Below, piece after piece: positions 53,439 through 62,180 of a DNA stretch of 64,000 nt (position 1 is the first letter of the stretch; every line of letters begins with the position of its first letter). The notes beneath the pieces were generated by a model. That model ran no database searches. It was not told the DNA's origin and saw only the letters and a list, made by a program, of their open reading frames with translations. The stretch lies in NCBI GenBank assembly GCA_964616545.1, contig CAZTUA010000012.1, forward strand, positions 21,582-85,581. Reading direction: 5' to 3'. The translations under genes and the position numbers were made by a program. Source of the DNA: JAQVEM01 sp964616545 (GTDB taxonomy: Bacteria > Actinomycetota > Humimicrobiia > Humimicrobiales > Humimicrobiaceae).

Positions 53439-54335
53439 GTGGGGGAAACCCCGGAAGGATTAAAAGATTATGCTCTTGTTACGGATAGCGCTTCGGACAT
53501 TCCGGAAGAGCTTGTTGAAAAATATAAAATAAATGTTATTCCTATTTATATACATTATAACGGCAGAGAATACAGGGATGGAATAGATATTAGTTCTAAT
53601 GAGATTTATTCTCTCCAGAAAAAAGAGAAAGTTATTTTCACATCATCTTCCCCGTCACCCCGGGATTTTTTAATGATTTATAAGAAGCTGCTCGGAGAAT
53701 ACAGGAAAATATTTTCAATTCATATAAGTTCAAAGCTATCTGCGGTTATAAAGTCGGCAAACATTGCCAGGGAGCTTCTTAAAGCAGAAAAAAGAATAGA
53801 AATATTTGATTCATTATCCGGTGCTATGGGCACTGGCTTTATGGTTATAATTGCTGCCAGAGCAATAGCAAAGAAATATACCGGCGAAAAAATAATGCGA
53901 ATCCTGCATTTTTTAAGAGGCAATATTAAATTATACGGAACTATTGATACCCTGAAATATTTAAGAAGAAGCGGCAGGGTCCCGGCTGCTGCCAGCCTCA
54001 TATCAGGGATTTTTAAAATAAAACCGCTTCTGGGAATAAAAAATGGAACAGTGGGCATGATAGGTGTAGCTGTCACCAGATATGGCTCAATAATAGAGAT
54101 AACGAGGAGGGTATTAAGGGATTTTAAAAAAGAAAAATGGGTTATAGTATCGATAATTCATACCCTTTCATTTAAAGAATCAAAAAGGATTATGACAAAA
54201 CTTCAGTCTTCCCTGAATTGCGTTGATACCATGATTACTGAATGTACGCCTGTTATCGGTGCACATACGGGGCCTGGCCTGATAGGCATTATTATAACCA
54301 GGCTGGATAGAGGGATTATAGATTTATTTACCTGA
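53439..54335 (+). CDS. DegV family fatty-acid-binding protein
   Basis: 298 residues. The N-terminal VTDSASDIPEELVEKYKI and the block FTSSSPSPRDFLMIYKKL are the DegV hallmarks that bind the fatty-acid carboxylate; a second domain contains LKYLRRSGRVPAAASLISG. In Gram-positives these FakB-like proteins present fatty acids to a FakA kinase, which is not in the window. The start is GTG at 53439. The gene converges with the AMMECR1 gene. Confidence 0.9.
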   Translation: MGETPEGLKDYALVTDSASDIPEELVEKYKINVIPIYIHYNGREYRDGIDISSNEIYSLQKKEKVIFTSSSPSPRDFLMIYKKLLGEYRKIFSIHISSKLSAVIKSANIARELLKAEKRIEIFDSLSGAMGTGFMVIIAARAIAKKYTGEKIMRILHFLRGNIKLYGTIDTLKYLRRSGRVPAAASLISGIFKIKPLLGIKNGTVGMIGVAVTRYGSIIEITRRVLRDFKKEKWVIVSIIHTLSFKESKRIMTKLQSSLNCVDTMITECTPVIGAHTGPGLIGIIITRLDRGIIDLFT

Positions 54336-54355
54336 AGGTTTATCCAGTTTTATCT

Positions 54356-54925
54356 TTATACGGTCTCAAAATCTTTTTCACCAAAAACAATAGCCGAAAA
54401 AATAAAAATTTTTGTGGCTTTTTCCCTGTAACAATTTTTTCCAAGGCCTGCTTTATAACAGGTTTGCTCTAGAAATTGAGTCCTGCTCCATTTATAATCA
54501 GTCGCAACCTGCGGTAGAAGCAAGCCCTGGTAAAAACCATTTTTTATAAGCAGGCCATGTTTTCCGACATCAATCTCTCTGGTGTCTTTTATCTTTTTAA
54601 GAGGGGAAAGAACCGAGATTTCAATATCAACCTTATTAAATTCACCGGGAGTGAGGGGGTAAAACCTCGGGTCTTTTAAAGCAGATTCTTCTGCCATGTT
54701 CATAACTGTTTCCCAGAGTGGAGTTTCTGCAGTTATATTGCCGATGCACCCTCTTAAATTACCATCGATATGTAATGTAACAAAGGCTCCGCATTTGATG
54801 TTTAACACTGCATTATCAATTTTGTATTCAGGCGGCTTTTTACCGTGAACAGCGCTGGCAATAGATTCTCTGGCTATTTTTAGAAGTGTTTTTTTATGTC
54901 TGGAAGTAAGTTCAATATTCTGCAT
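54356..54925 (-). CDS. AMMECR1-domain protein (AmmeMemoRadiSam protein A)
   Basis: 189 residues. The invariant LRGCIGN motif and FVTLHIDGNLRGC context identify the AMMECR1 family. The enzyme role is unsettled. It is next to the MEMO-family gene, as in the AmmeMemoRadiSam gene set, but the radical SAM member is not here. Confidence 0.88.
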   Translation of the reverse strand: MQNIELTSRHKKTLLKIARESIASAVHGKKPPEYKIDNAVLNIKCGAFVTLHIDGNLRGCIGNITAETPLWETVMNMAEESALKDPRFYPLTPGEFNKVDIEISVLSPLKKIKDTREIDVGKHGLLIKNGFYQGLLLPQVATDYKWSRTQFLEQTCYKAGLGKNCYREKATKIFIFSAIVFGEKDFETV

Positions 54926-55046
54926 ATCTTAATATTATATAATGTTTTTTTAAAAACTTATAAACGATAAATGTTATCCCTAATTATTTTTACCTGCACC
55001 TTTTGCCTTTATTGTTAAGAATAAAATACTAGTGGAAAAATATTAA

Positions 55047-55877
55047 TTATTTTTTGTAAAAAACAGCTGACACATAACCAACTACAGCACTTTTATCGCC
55101 GGTAACATCTCCGGAATTTTTGTAATCCAGGATTTTTGAGCTGTCTGCTCCCATAATTTTTGAAGCAATCATTGCAGAAGCCACAGGGCCGCCGCCGCAC
55201 ATTTCTATATTGTTATTAAGAAATTCTGCTTTTAAATTTTTGGTATCGAAGCTGCCGATAAGCTCTATTGCTCTCCTGTCCAGAGAAGCCGCCTCATCAT
55301 AAGTGTAATAATGCGACAGGTCTGTACTTGCAATAATTAAAATTTTATCCTCTTTAAAAAGAGAACCGATCGTTTCTCCAAGCTCGTCTATGTTGCGTTT
55401 GTTCTGCTGTCCCATTACGATTGGAACTATTTTTATATCTTCAAATAAAACCTGAAGGAACGGAAGCTGCACCTCAAGGCTGTGTTCGTTCAGGTGCCCG
55501 TGATGGGATAATTTTATGTACGGACTTTTGCCGGCAAGCGCTTGTGCTCTTTCCCTGTCAGTATCTACCAGTCCCAGCGGGGTTCTGTAAGCGTCGCCAT
55601 CAAATACTGAAATAAAATCAAAATACTCTGAATGGGATGGTGCTATTATAAATATGCTGTCAAATTTTTTACCGGATATCTGCTTATAAGAATATGCGGC
55701 AACCTGTCCGGAATATATATATCCTGCATGAGGACAGACAATTGACCTGATGCCTTTTATATCCTGTAACTTTATGTTATTTAAAAATTCTTCTATCTGC
55801 CTGCGTAGAGCACCCGGATTTCCGGGATAAAAACTGCCGGCTGCTATGGGTTCTCTTATATTCTTATGCTGTACCAT
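55047..55877 (-). CDS. MEMO1 family protein (AmmeMemoRadiSam protein B)
   Basis: 276 residues. It is related to class III extradiol dioxygenases through metal-type His positions in CPHAGYIYSG, HGHLNEHSLEVQLPFLQ and DLSHYY. Human MEMO1 binds copper or iron. It is probably co-transcribed with the AMMECR1 gene 121 bases downstream. Its ribosome site is weak. Confidence 0.9.
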   Translation of the reverse strand: MVQHKNIREPIAAGSFYPGNPGALRRQIEEFLNNIKLQDIKGIRSIVCPHAGYIYSGQVAAYSYKQISGKKFDSIFIIAPSHSEYFDFISVFDGDAYRTPLGLVDTDRERAQALAGKSPYIKLSHHGHLNEHSLEVQLPFLQVLFEDIKIVPIVMGQQNKRNIDELGETIGSLFKEDKILIIASTDLSHYYTYDEAASLDRRAIELIGSFDTKNLKAEFLNNNIEMCGGGPVASAMIASKIMGADSSKILDYKNSGDVTGDKSAVVGYVSAVFYKK

Positions 55878-55894
55878 AAAAGCATCACCCTGAC

Positions 55895-56128
55895 CTATAT
55901 TTTAATAAAGAACCTTAAAACTATATTTAGGATTACTGTGATAACTATACTCATAATTATGCATGTAGTAACAGGAAAATAAAAGGTAAAATTGTCCTTC
56001 TCTATACTAATATCTCCGGGTAATTTCCCTGCAAAAGGAATTCTTGAAAACAGCCACAGCAATCCGCCCAGAATAATTATACCCGGACCGATAAGAATTA
56101 AAATTTTTCCTGCGGTGCCAGAATTCAT
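55895..56128 (-). CDS. DUF2905 two-helix membrane protein
   Basis: 77 residues with two membrane segments separated by RIPFAGKLPGDISIEKDNF, the DUF2905 signature. Function unknown. It lies 17 bases upstream of the MEMO gene in the same direction, so the two are probably co-transcribed. Confidence 0.85.
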   Translation of the reverse strand: MNSGTAGKILILIGPGIIILGGLLWLFSRIPFAGKLPGDISIEKDNFTFYFPVTTCIIMSIVITVILNIVLRFFIKI

Positions 56129-56314
56129 TACTAATATTATTATATTTAAATTATATTTTTTTAAAAGCGGCGCTTATTTATCCCGGTGAAAATAAATATG
56201 TACAGGTTAATCTGTATAAAAAATAAGCTATAAAGATTATTTTTTTTATAATTTTTATAAGTATAATAGTAATAAGTTAAATTCTGTAAAATGATTATAT
56301 ATCGGGAGTAATAG

Positions 56315-57262
56315 ATGGAGTATATCGTTGGAGTTGACGGTGGAGGTTCCAAAACGGATGTTCTGATAGCAGACCTTTCAGGCAATGAAGTTTCCCGTGC
56401 AGTTTCCGGTGCAAGCAGCTATAAAAGTATCGGGAAAAATACGGCAATAGAAAATCTAAATAAAGGAATTATCAGTGCCCTGGGTAGTTTAAAAATTTCT
56501 GATGATGTCTATTTTAAGAGTTCCTGTTTTGGGTTTGCAGGCAATGATGCAGGAGAAGATTTCAAAGTTTACAGGGAAATAGTTTTTAATAAAATGCTTG
56601 AGAAACATCTCAACCCGGAAAAAACCATAATATGCAATGATACCAGAATTGGAATAGAAGCAGGCAGTGATAGTAAAAATAAAATAATAATTATAGCCGG
56701 AACTGGTTCAAACTGCTTTGGTGTTAATGAAAAGGGCGAACATGCAGGAGCGAGCGGCTGGGATTATATTCTTGCGGATGAGGGAAGCGGGTACGGGGTT
56801 GGTCTCAGAGCCCTAAAAGCAGTTATGAGAGCCTATGATGGCAGGGGTGAAAAAACTCTGCTTTCACAGACGATAATAAAGGAATTAAAACTAAAAGAAG
56901 CACTGGATTTAACAGGATGGGCTTACAGGGGTACTTTTTCCAAGGCAAAAATCAGCACACTGGCAAAGACGGTATGTATGACCGCAGGTATGGGAGACAG
57001 AAAAAGTATAAGCATACTGGAAGAGGAAGCTGAAGAAGCGGCGCTAACTGTCAGCACTGTGGCAAGAAAACTTAAACTTGAAAATAAAAGCTTTGACCTT
57101 ATCTTTGTCGGGGGATTGTTTAAATGTGAAAAATATTTTAAAAATATTCTCATAGATAAATTAAAAAAGCAGTTTTTGCGGATTAATTTTATACCGCTTC
57201 TAACTGATCCTGTTGAAGGAGCTGTGAAATTAGCTTTTAAAAATCTAAAGGGGCAGATTTAG
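56315..57262 (+). CDS. BadF/BadG-type ATPase, probable N-acetylglucosamine kinase
   Basis: 315-residue ASKHA-fold kinase. Phosphate-1 motif VDGGGSKTDVLIAD at the start, adenosine and phosphate-2 motifs IIAGTGSNCFG, and ADEGSGYGVGLRALKA typical of NAGK-like kinases. BcrA/BadF reductase activators have an extra Cys-bearing cluster motif, which is absent, so a sugar kinase is the better call. ATCGGGAGTAAT precedes the ATG. Confidence 0.85.
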   Translation: MEYIVGVDGGGSKTDVLIADLSGNEVSRAVSGASSYKSIGKNTAIENLNKGIISALGSLKISDDVYFKSSCFGFAGNDAGEDFKVYREIVFNKMLEKHLNPEKTIICNDTRIGIEAGSDSKNKIIIIAGTGSNCFGVNEKGEHAGASGWDYILADEGSGYGVGLRALKAVMRAYDGRGEKTLLSQTIIKELKLKEALDLTGWAYRGTFSKAKISTLAKTVCMTAGMGDRKSISILEEEAEEAALTVSTVARKLKLENKSFDLIFVGGLFKCEKYFKNILIDKLKKQFLRINFIPLLTDPVEGAVKLAFKNLKGQI

Positions 57263-57355
57263 TAAATAAAATTGCTCTACCCGTCGAGTGTTAAATGATT
57301 GTTATACCTTGACATTATCAGGGTGTATGATAATAATAATTAGGCGAATTAGATT

Positions 57356-57431
57356 GCCGGTGTAGCTCAACTGGTAGAGCAGCTGATTTGTAATCAGCAG
57401 GTTGTCCGTTCAAGTCGGATCGCCGGCTCCA
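57356..57431 (+). tRNA. tRNA-Thr (anticodon TGT)
   Basis: Acceptor GCCGGTG pairs with CGCCGGC; the D-arm is GCTC...GAGC; the anticodon stem CTGAT/ATCAG encloses loop TTTGTAA, anticodon TGT; the T-arm contains GTTCAAGTC. The CCA end is encoded. 76 bases. Confidence 0.96.
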
Positions 57432-57435
57432 TAGT

Positions 57436-57521
57436 GGAGGGATGCCCGAGTGGTTAAAGGGAGCAGACTGTAAATCTGCCGGCGAATGCCTACAGAGGTT
57501 CAAATCCTCTTCCCTCCACCA
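57436..57521 (+). tRNA. tRNA-Tyr (anticodon GTA)
   Basis: Acceptor GGAGGGA pairs with TCCCTCC; the anticodon stem CAGA(C)...TCTG encloses a GTA anticodon; the long variable arm is typical of bacterial tRNA-Tyr; the CCA end is encoded. It lies four bases after tRNA-Thr(TGT). Confidence 0.96.
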
Positions 57522-57592
57522 TAATTTTTTTAAAGTTCTGTAATTATAAATGTCACAGGTATTTTTTACGGACCGGCCCGGGTATCAGTCAT

Positions 57593-57668
57593 GCCCGTGT
57601 AGCTCAGATGGTAGAGCATTTCCTCGGTAAGGAAAAGGTCATCGGTTCAAATCCGATCGCGGGCTCCA
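57593..57668 (+). tRNA. tRNA-Thr (anticodon GGT)
   Basis: Acceptor GCCCGTG pairs with CGCGGGC; anticodon stem TTTCC/GGAAA with loop TCGGTAA, anticodon GGT; T-arm GGTTCAAATCC; CCA is encoded. It lies 71 bases after tRNA-Tyr. Confidence 0.96.
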
Positions 57669-57790
57669 GTTCAAAATAGTGCAATCTTATCCCAGGCTCA
57701 ATAACTATCAATCATCTGATCCCGGAAGTTTAAGAAATGATAGGAAAAATTCCCGGGAAAAATTTTAAAAAATATATCTGGAGGAGAGCA

Positions 57791-58849
57791 ATGCCGGTAA
57801 TAAGGGACGGAGAAAAAGCACGTGAGATAATCGAAAATATTAAAAAAACAGGTAATAGCCTGCCATGCTTTTGCACAGAAAATGTCCTGACAACAGAAGC
57901 AATCTTTATTGGAGCAAAGAAATTCAAACAATCCAAAAAAATAAGGGGGCACCTGCCTCTTATTATTGCTTTTACGGCAGCCTATCATCAGAGGCAGCAG
58001 CTGAAAAATTATTCCGGGCTGGGAGATTTTAAAGAGGGGATGCTGGCGGTAAGAAATGATATTGAAAGAGTCGCGAGAGCTGGAGGGAAATTTGATGATA
58101 TTGATGTTATAGTCCATCTGGATCATGCTCAACCGGGTGAGGATGACTGGATACTTAAGGAAAATAAAGACTTTATATCCTCTGTTATGTATGATTGCAG
58201 CAGTTATGCGCTTAAAGAAAATACTGAAATTGTGGAAAGTTTTGTAAAAAAAAATAAAAGGGATTTTATTGTAGAAGGCTGTTTTGAAGAAATAGCAAGT
58301 TACGGTAAACAAAGCTCTGAAAAATCCGGGGCGGAAGAAATAGCTGTACGGGCAGACAAAGTTGAGGTTTATTTTAAGGAAACCGGGGTTGACCTTGTGG
58401 TTGTAAACCTGGGCACTGAACACAGGAGAACGGAACATACTCTGGGGGAATATCGCAGGGATATAGCCAGGAGAGTCAGGGATAAAATAGGGCGGCAGAT
58501 AGTGCTTCACGGCGCCTCGAGCTTAAGCGGTACAGAACTTAAAAACCTGCCGCTGGATGGAGTTGTAAAAGTTAATATATGGACGGCGCTGGAAGCAGGT
58601 GCCGGAAGAGCTCTGGCCATTAAAATAATAGAGAATATAGATAGAATATTATTAAAAGAAAATATTGAAAAACTGGCTGAAGGAAATTTTCTGGATAAAA
58701 AAGTATTAACTAAAAAAATAAGGCCCTCCCTTGCTTTCCTGACAGAAAAGTACAGAAGAGATGAGATCTTTATTCCGGTTATCGCCGGGCAGGTTAAAAA
58801 TTATTATGAAAATCTTTATACAGAGTACCCGGCAGATGGCAGTAGATAG
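57791..58849 (+). CDS. Class II fructose-bisphosphate aldolase family protein
   Basis: 352 residues. Zinc-aldolase motifs in order: HLDHAQ near residue 118, SVMYDCSSY, VVNLGTEHRRT (usually AIGTSHG), LHGASS and VKVNIWTALE. The altered third motif and extra length suggest a substrate other than fructose-1,6-bisphosphate, such as tagatose-bisphosphate or a phosphorylated deoxy sugar. TGGAGGAGAGCA before the ATG at 57791 fixes the start; a longer frame from 57737 lacks a ribosome site. An FGGY kinase follows. Confidence 0.85.
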   Translation: MPVIRDGEKAREIIENIKKTGNSLPCFCTENVLTTEAIFIGAKKFKQSKKIRGHLPLIIAFTAAYHQRQQLKNYSGLGDFKEGMLAVRNDIERVARAGGKFDDIDVIVHLDHAQPGEDDWILKENKDFISSVMYDCSSYALKENTEIVESFVKKNKRDFIVEGCFEEIASYGKQSSEKSGAEEIAVRADKVEVYFKETGVDLVVVNLGTEHRRTEHTLGEYRRDIARRVRDKIGRQIVLHGASSLSGTELKNLPLDGVVKVNIWTALEAGAGRALAIKIIENIDRILLKENIEKLAEGNFLDKKVLTKKIRPSLAFLTEKYRRDEIFIPVIAGQVKNYYENLYTEYPADGSR

Positions 58850-58975
58850 AGAAGCTTGCATGACCGGCAGTAAATCAATAGAAAAAAAATCAAAAACTTT
58901 ACTCCATTAAACTTTATGATATTATTTACATATTTCTTTTTATACATAAATTATTAACAGGAGATAAACAGATTT

Positions 58976-60478
58976 ATGAGTCTTTTAGGCATTGATATTG
59001 GAACAACCGGGATAAAAGCGATAGCATTTAATGAGGAAGGAAAGAAGCTGGCAGACTCCTATAGAGAGTACGAGCTGGTCTATCCCCGGCCTTACGCTGT
59101 CGAATTTGATACAATTCCAATGTGGGATAATATTTTTGATGCGATAAGAGAAATTAATTCCTCAAATGCAGTTAAAAAGGATCCGGTAGCTGCAATATCA
59201 GCATCAACCATTGGTGAGTCTTTTACCCCGCTGGATGAAAGAGGAAATATAATACACAATACAATTTACTCAACTGATTCAAGAAGCAGAGCCGAGCTTG
59301 ATTTTATTTTTACAAAAATTCCATCAAGAAGTCTATATTCTTATACAGGCCTTCCGCCCCAGGCAGCCTGTGCCCTTAACAAAATATTGTGGTTAAAAAA
59401 TAATCTGCCCGGGATATATAAAAAAACCAGAAAAATTTTATTTACCGAAGATCTGCTACAGCATAAACTTGGAATTTCAAATACAAAAATAAGCTATGCG
59501 CTCTCATCAACGACTTTATTCTTTGATATCAGAAAAAAAATATGGCAGGATGAAATTTTAAACACATTTGATATAGATAAAAACTTATTTTCTGCACCAT
59601 CGCCTTCCGGTGAAGTAGCCGGAATTGTAAGAAGTGATATAGCGGAAAACCTGGGATTTAAAAATAATGTTTATGTTGTTACCGGAGGCCATGACCAGCA
59701 GTGTGCAGCGCTGGGGGTCGGTTCTATTGAAGGAGGGCTGGCTGCAGATGGAATGGGTACTGTTGAATGTGTAACAACAACACTTGATGAGTTGATAGTA
59801 AATGACTTGATGCATGAAAATAACTTTTCAACAAGAGCACATGTCATTCCCGATAAATTTGTTACATTTGCCTATAATTTTACTTCAGGGAGCCTCCTTG
59901 AATGGTTTATTAAAATTTTTGCAGAGAAAGAAAAAGTACTGGCGGCAAAAGAAAACATCAATGTAATTAAATATTTTTTTAAAAATTTTGATTATGACCC
60001 TTCTGGATTATTTGTTCTTCCCTATTTTTCACAATCGGGGACTCCGTATCATGACCCCATCCCCAGGGGGACTATTACCGGCCTGAATTTAGCCACCGGG
60101 AAAGAAGAGATATTTAAGGCAATAATAGAAGGCCTGATTTTTGAGATAGCTTTTAATATTGAACTTATAGAAAAATCGGGAATTAAGATTACAGAGCTCA
60201 GAGCAGTCGGCGGGGGTTCCAGGTCAGATAAAGAGCTTGCCCTTAAATCATCAATTCTGGGAAAGCCAATAAAGAGAATGAAAACAGCAGAGGCGGGATG
60301 TCTTGCAGCAATGATGCTTGCAGGCAGCGCGGTAAATAAATTTACCATAGGGCAGGCAATTTCAAATTTTATAGAGGTGGATAAAGAATTTTATCCTGAT
60401 GATAAAGTAAGAGAGAAATATTCAGGAAGTTTTAAAAGCTATAAAAAAATTTATAATCTTGTAAAAGATATTTGCTGA
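58976..60478 (+). CDS. FGGY carbohydrate kinase (xylulokinase-like)
   Basis: 500 residues. The N-terminal ASKHA motif GIDIGTTGIKAIAF, VTGGHDQQCAALGVGSI in the middle and GGGSRSDKELALKSSILGKPI with AGCLAAMMLAG near the C-terminus fit FGGY kinases. The sugar is likely a ketose such as xylulose, but the specificity loop cannot be assigned. It comes 126 bases after the aldolase gene, so the pair may phosphorylate and split one sugar. Confidence 0.9.
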   Translation: MSLLGIDIGTTGIKAIAFNEEGKKLADSYREYELVYPRPYAVEFDTIPMWDNIFDAIREINSSNAVKKDPVAAISASTIGESFTPLDERGNIIHNTIYSTDSRSRAELDFIFTKIPSRSLYSYTGLPPQAACALNKILWLKNNLPGIYKKTRKILFTEDLLQHKLGISNTKISYALSSTTLFFDIRKKIWQDEILNTFDIDKNLFSAPSPSGEVAGIVRSDIAENLGFKNNVYVVTGGHDQQCAALGVGSIEGGLAADGMGTVECVTTTLDELIVNDLMHENNFSTRAHVIPDKFVTFAYNFTSGSLLEWFIKIFAEKEKVLAAKENINVIKYFFKNFDYDPSGLFVLPYFSQSGTPYHDPIPRGTITGLNLATGKEEIFKAIIEGLIFEIAFNIELIEKSGIKITELRAVGGGSRSDKELALKSSILGKPIKRMKTAEAGCLAAMMLAGSAVNKFTIGQAISNFIEVDKEFYPDDKVREKYSGSFKSYKKIYNLVKDIC

Positions 60479-60734
60479 TTTTTAAGTTAAGTTTGATATC
60501 TGCGCTTTAACCCCGGCAGGCTGATAGAAAAGTGTTTACCTCATTTAACCGGAAAAATCTGGTATATCAACTAATAAAATAATAAAGAGAAAACTGGAAT
60601 TAATATATACATTAATTAATTAATATTTATATAAATATAATACTTGAATAAATAATAATTATCTTATAAAAATAATATATAATTATTTATAAACTTTAAT
60701 TTAGGAAAGAGAAATAGACTGGTAATACACAGGG

Positions 60735-62180
60735 ATGAAAAAATTAAAAGAAAAAAAATTGAAAAACACCAGAGAAAAATACGGCAGAGCAAAAATTTAC
60801 CATAAAAAAGAATCTATATTTAGCGGAAACGGTAACGAAAAGCACAGGGCTCTGGCAGAGAAAATGGAAGAAATGGTAGTTGAAGTTGATCTGAAGGGCA
60901 GGATTATTTATGCAAATAAAAATGTGCTGGATGAAACCGGCTATACAAAGGATGATGTAAGAAGAGGGCTGAATATAGAAAATTTTGCTGCTAACGGAGA
61001 AAAAAATAAGATTAAAACTAATTTTAGGAGGCTTGTCAGCGGTGAAAAATTGACAAGGTCAATTTACAATATAAAAAGAAAAGACGGCTCAACATTTCCC
61101 GTAATAACCTATCCGGGCTACATGCTTGATAGCGAAGGTAAACTAATAGGAATAAGGCAGATTCTTGTAGATATATCCAGTGTAAAAGATGCAGAAGAGA
61201 AACTAAGAGAAAGCCAGGAACGCTACCGCTCTTTATTTGAGAATTCACTTGACGGTATATACCAGACAACACTGAAAGGGAAGTATATTGACGCCAATCC
61301 GGCACTTGTTAAAATGCTCGGTTACGGAAGCAGGGAAGAGCTTCTCAAAATAGATATTCCAACACAATTGTATGTTAGAAAAGAGGACAGGCCGACATCG
61401 AAGAAAAGAGACAGAATATTTGAGACCCAGCTCAGAAGAAAAGATGGCTCTGTAATAACTGTGGAAATAAACTCTAGAGTGGCTTATAAAAAAGGTAAAC
61501 CCGTATATTATGAAGGGATAGTAAGGGATGTAACGCACCGTAAGATAACTGAAGAAAAACTTAAAAAAAGTTATGAAAAACTGAAAAAAACCTTAAATGA
61601 CATAATCAATACCCTTGCTTCTATAATAGAGGTAAGGGACCCATATACATCCGGCCATCAAAAGAGGGTAGCTATGCTGGCAACAGCAATTGCAGAAGAG
61701 ATGGGCCTGGAAAATGATACCCTGGAGTCAATAAGAATAGCTGCACTGGTTCACGATATTGGTAAAATTAACCTGCCTGCATCTATTCTGACAAGGCCAG
61801 GCAGGCTGTCTGATATAGAATATGATATGGTTAAAACCCATTCAAAGCTGGGTTATGATATGATAAGCAGAGTGGAATTTCCCTGGCCAATAGCGGATAT
61901 TGTGATACAGCATCATGAGAGAATAGATGGTTCTGGATATCCCAATGGGCTTAAAGGAAAAGATATCAGGCTGGAGGCAAAAATACTTGCTGTAGCGGAT
62001 GTAGTAGAAGCCATGGCTTCACACAGGCCTTACAGACCTGCTCTTGGCATTAATAAGGCTCTTGAAGAGATTAACGATAAAAAAGGCAGGTTATATGACT
62101 CCAGTGTGGTTGATGCCTGTAACAGTGTAATTAAAAACAAGAAATTTAAATTTGAGGTTGATTTCAGGCCCTACCTGTAA
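60735..62180 (+). CDS. PAS-PAS-HD-GYP cyclic-di-GMP phosphodiesterase
   Basis: 481 residues. Two PAS domains (about 40-155 and 160-275) precede an HD-GYP domain (about 290-470). All HD-GYP metal ligands are visible: GHQKRV, VHDIGKI, HSKLG, HHERIDGSGYP and ADVVEAM. It probably degrades cyclic-di-GMP and is soluble. Its last ten bases overlap the convergent sulfatase gene. The 256-base AT-rich gap upstream holds only promoter-like DNA. Confidence 0.92.
   Translation: MKKLKEKKLKNTREKYGRAKIYHKKESIFSGNGNEKHRALAEKMEEMVVEVDLKGRIIYANKNVLDETGYTKDDVRRGLNIENFAANGEKNKIKTNFRRLVSGEKLTRSIYNIKRKDGSTFPVITYPGYMLDSEGKLIGIRQILVDISSVKDAEEKLRESQERYRSLFENSLDGIYQTTLKGKYIDANPALVKMLGYGSREELLKIDIPTQLYVRKEDRPTSKKRDRIFETQLRRKDGSVITVEINSRVAYKKGKPVYYEGIVRDVTHRKITEEKLKKSYEKLKKTLNDIINTLASIIEVRDPYTSGHQKRVAMLATAIAEEMGLENDTLESIRIAALVHDIGKINLPASILTRPGRLSDIEYDMVKTHSKLGYDMISRVEFPWPIADIVIQHHERIDGSGYPNGLKGKDIRLEAKILAVADVVEAMASHRPYRPALGINKALEEINDKKGRLYDSSVVDACNSVIKNKKFKFEVDFRPYL

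Noticed and set aside
57318..57503. Minus-strand open frame of 61 codons across the tRNA genes
   Set aside because: It is the antisense of two tRNAs, a common false protein prediction.
57698..58510. Long minus-strand open frame (270 codons) opposite the aldolase
   Set aside because: The plus strand carries all class II aldolase motifs and a strong ribosome site; the antisense product is low-complexity and Phe/Ile-rich.
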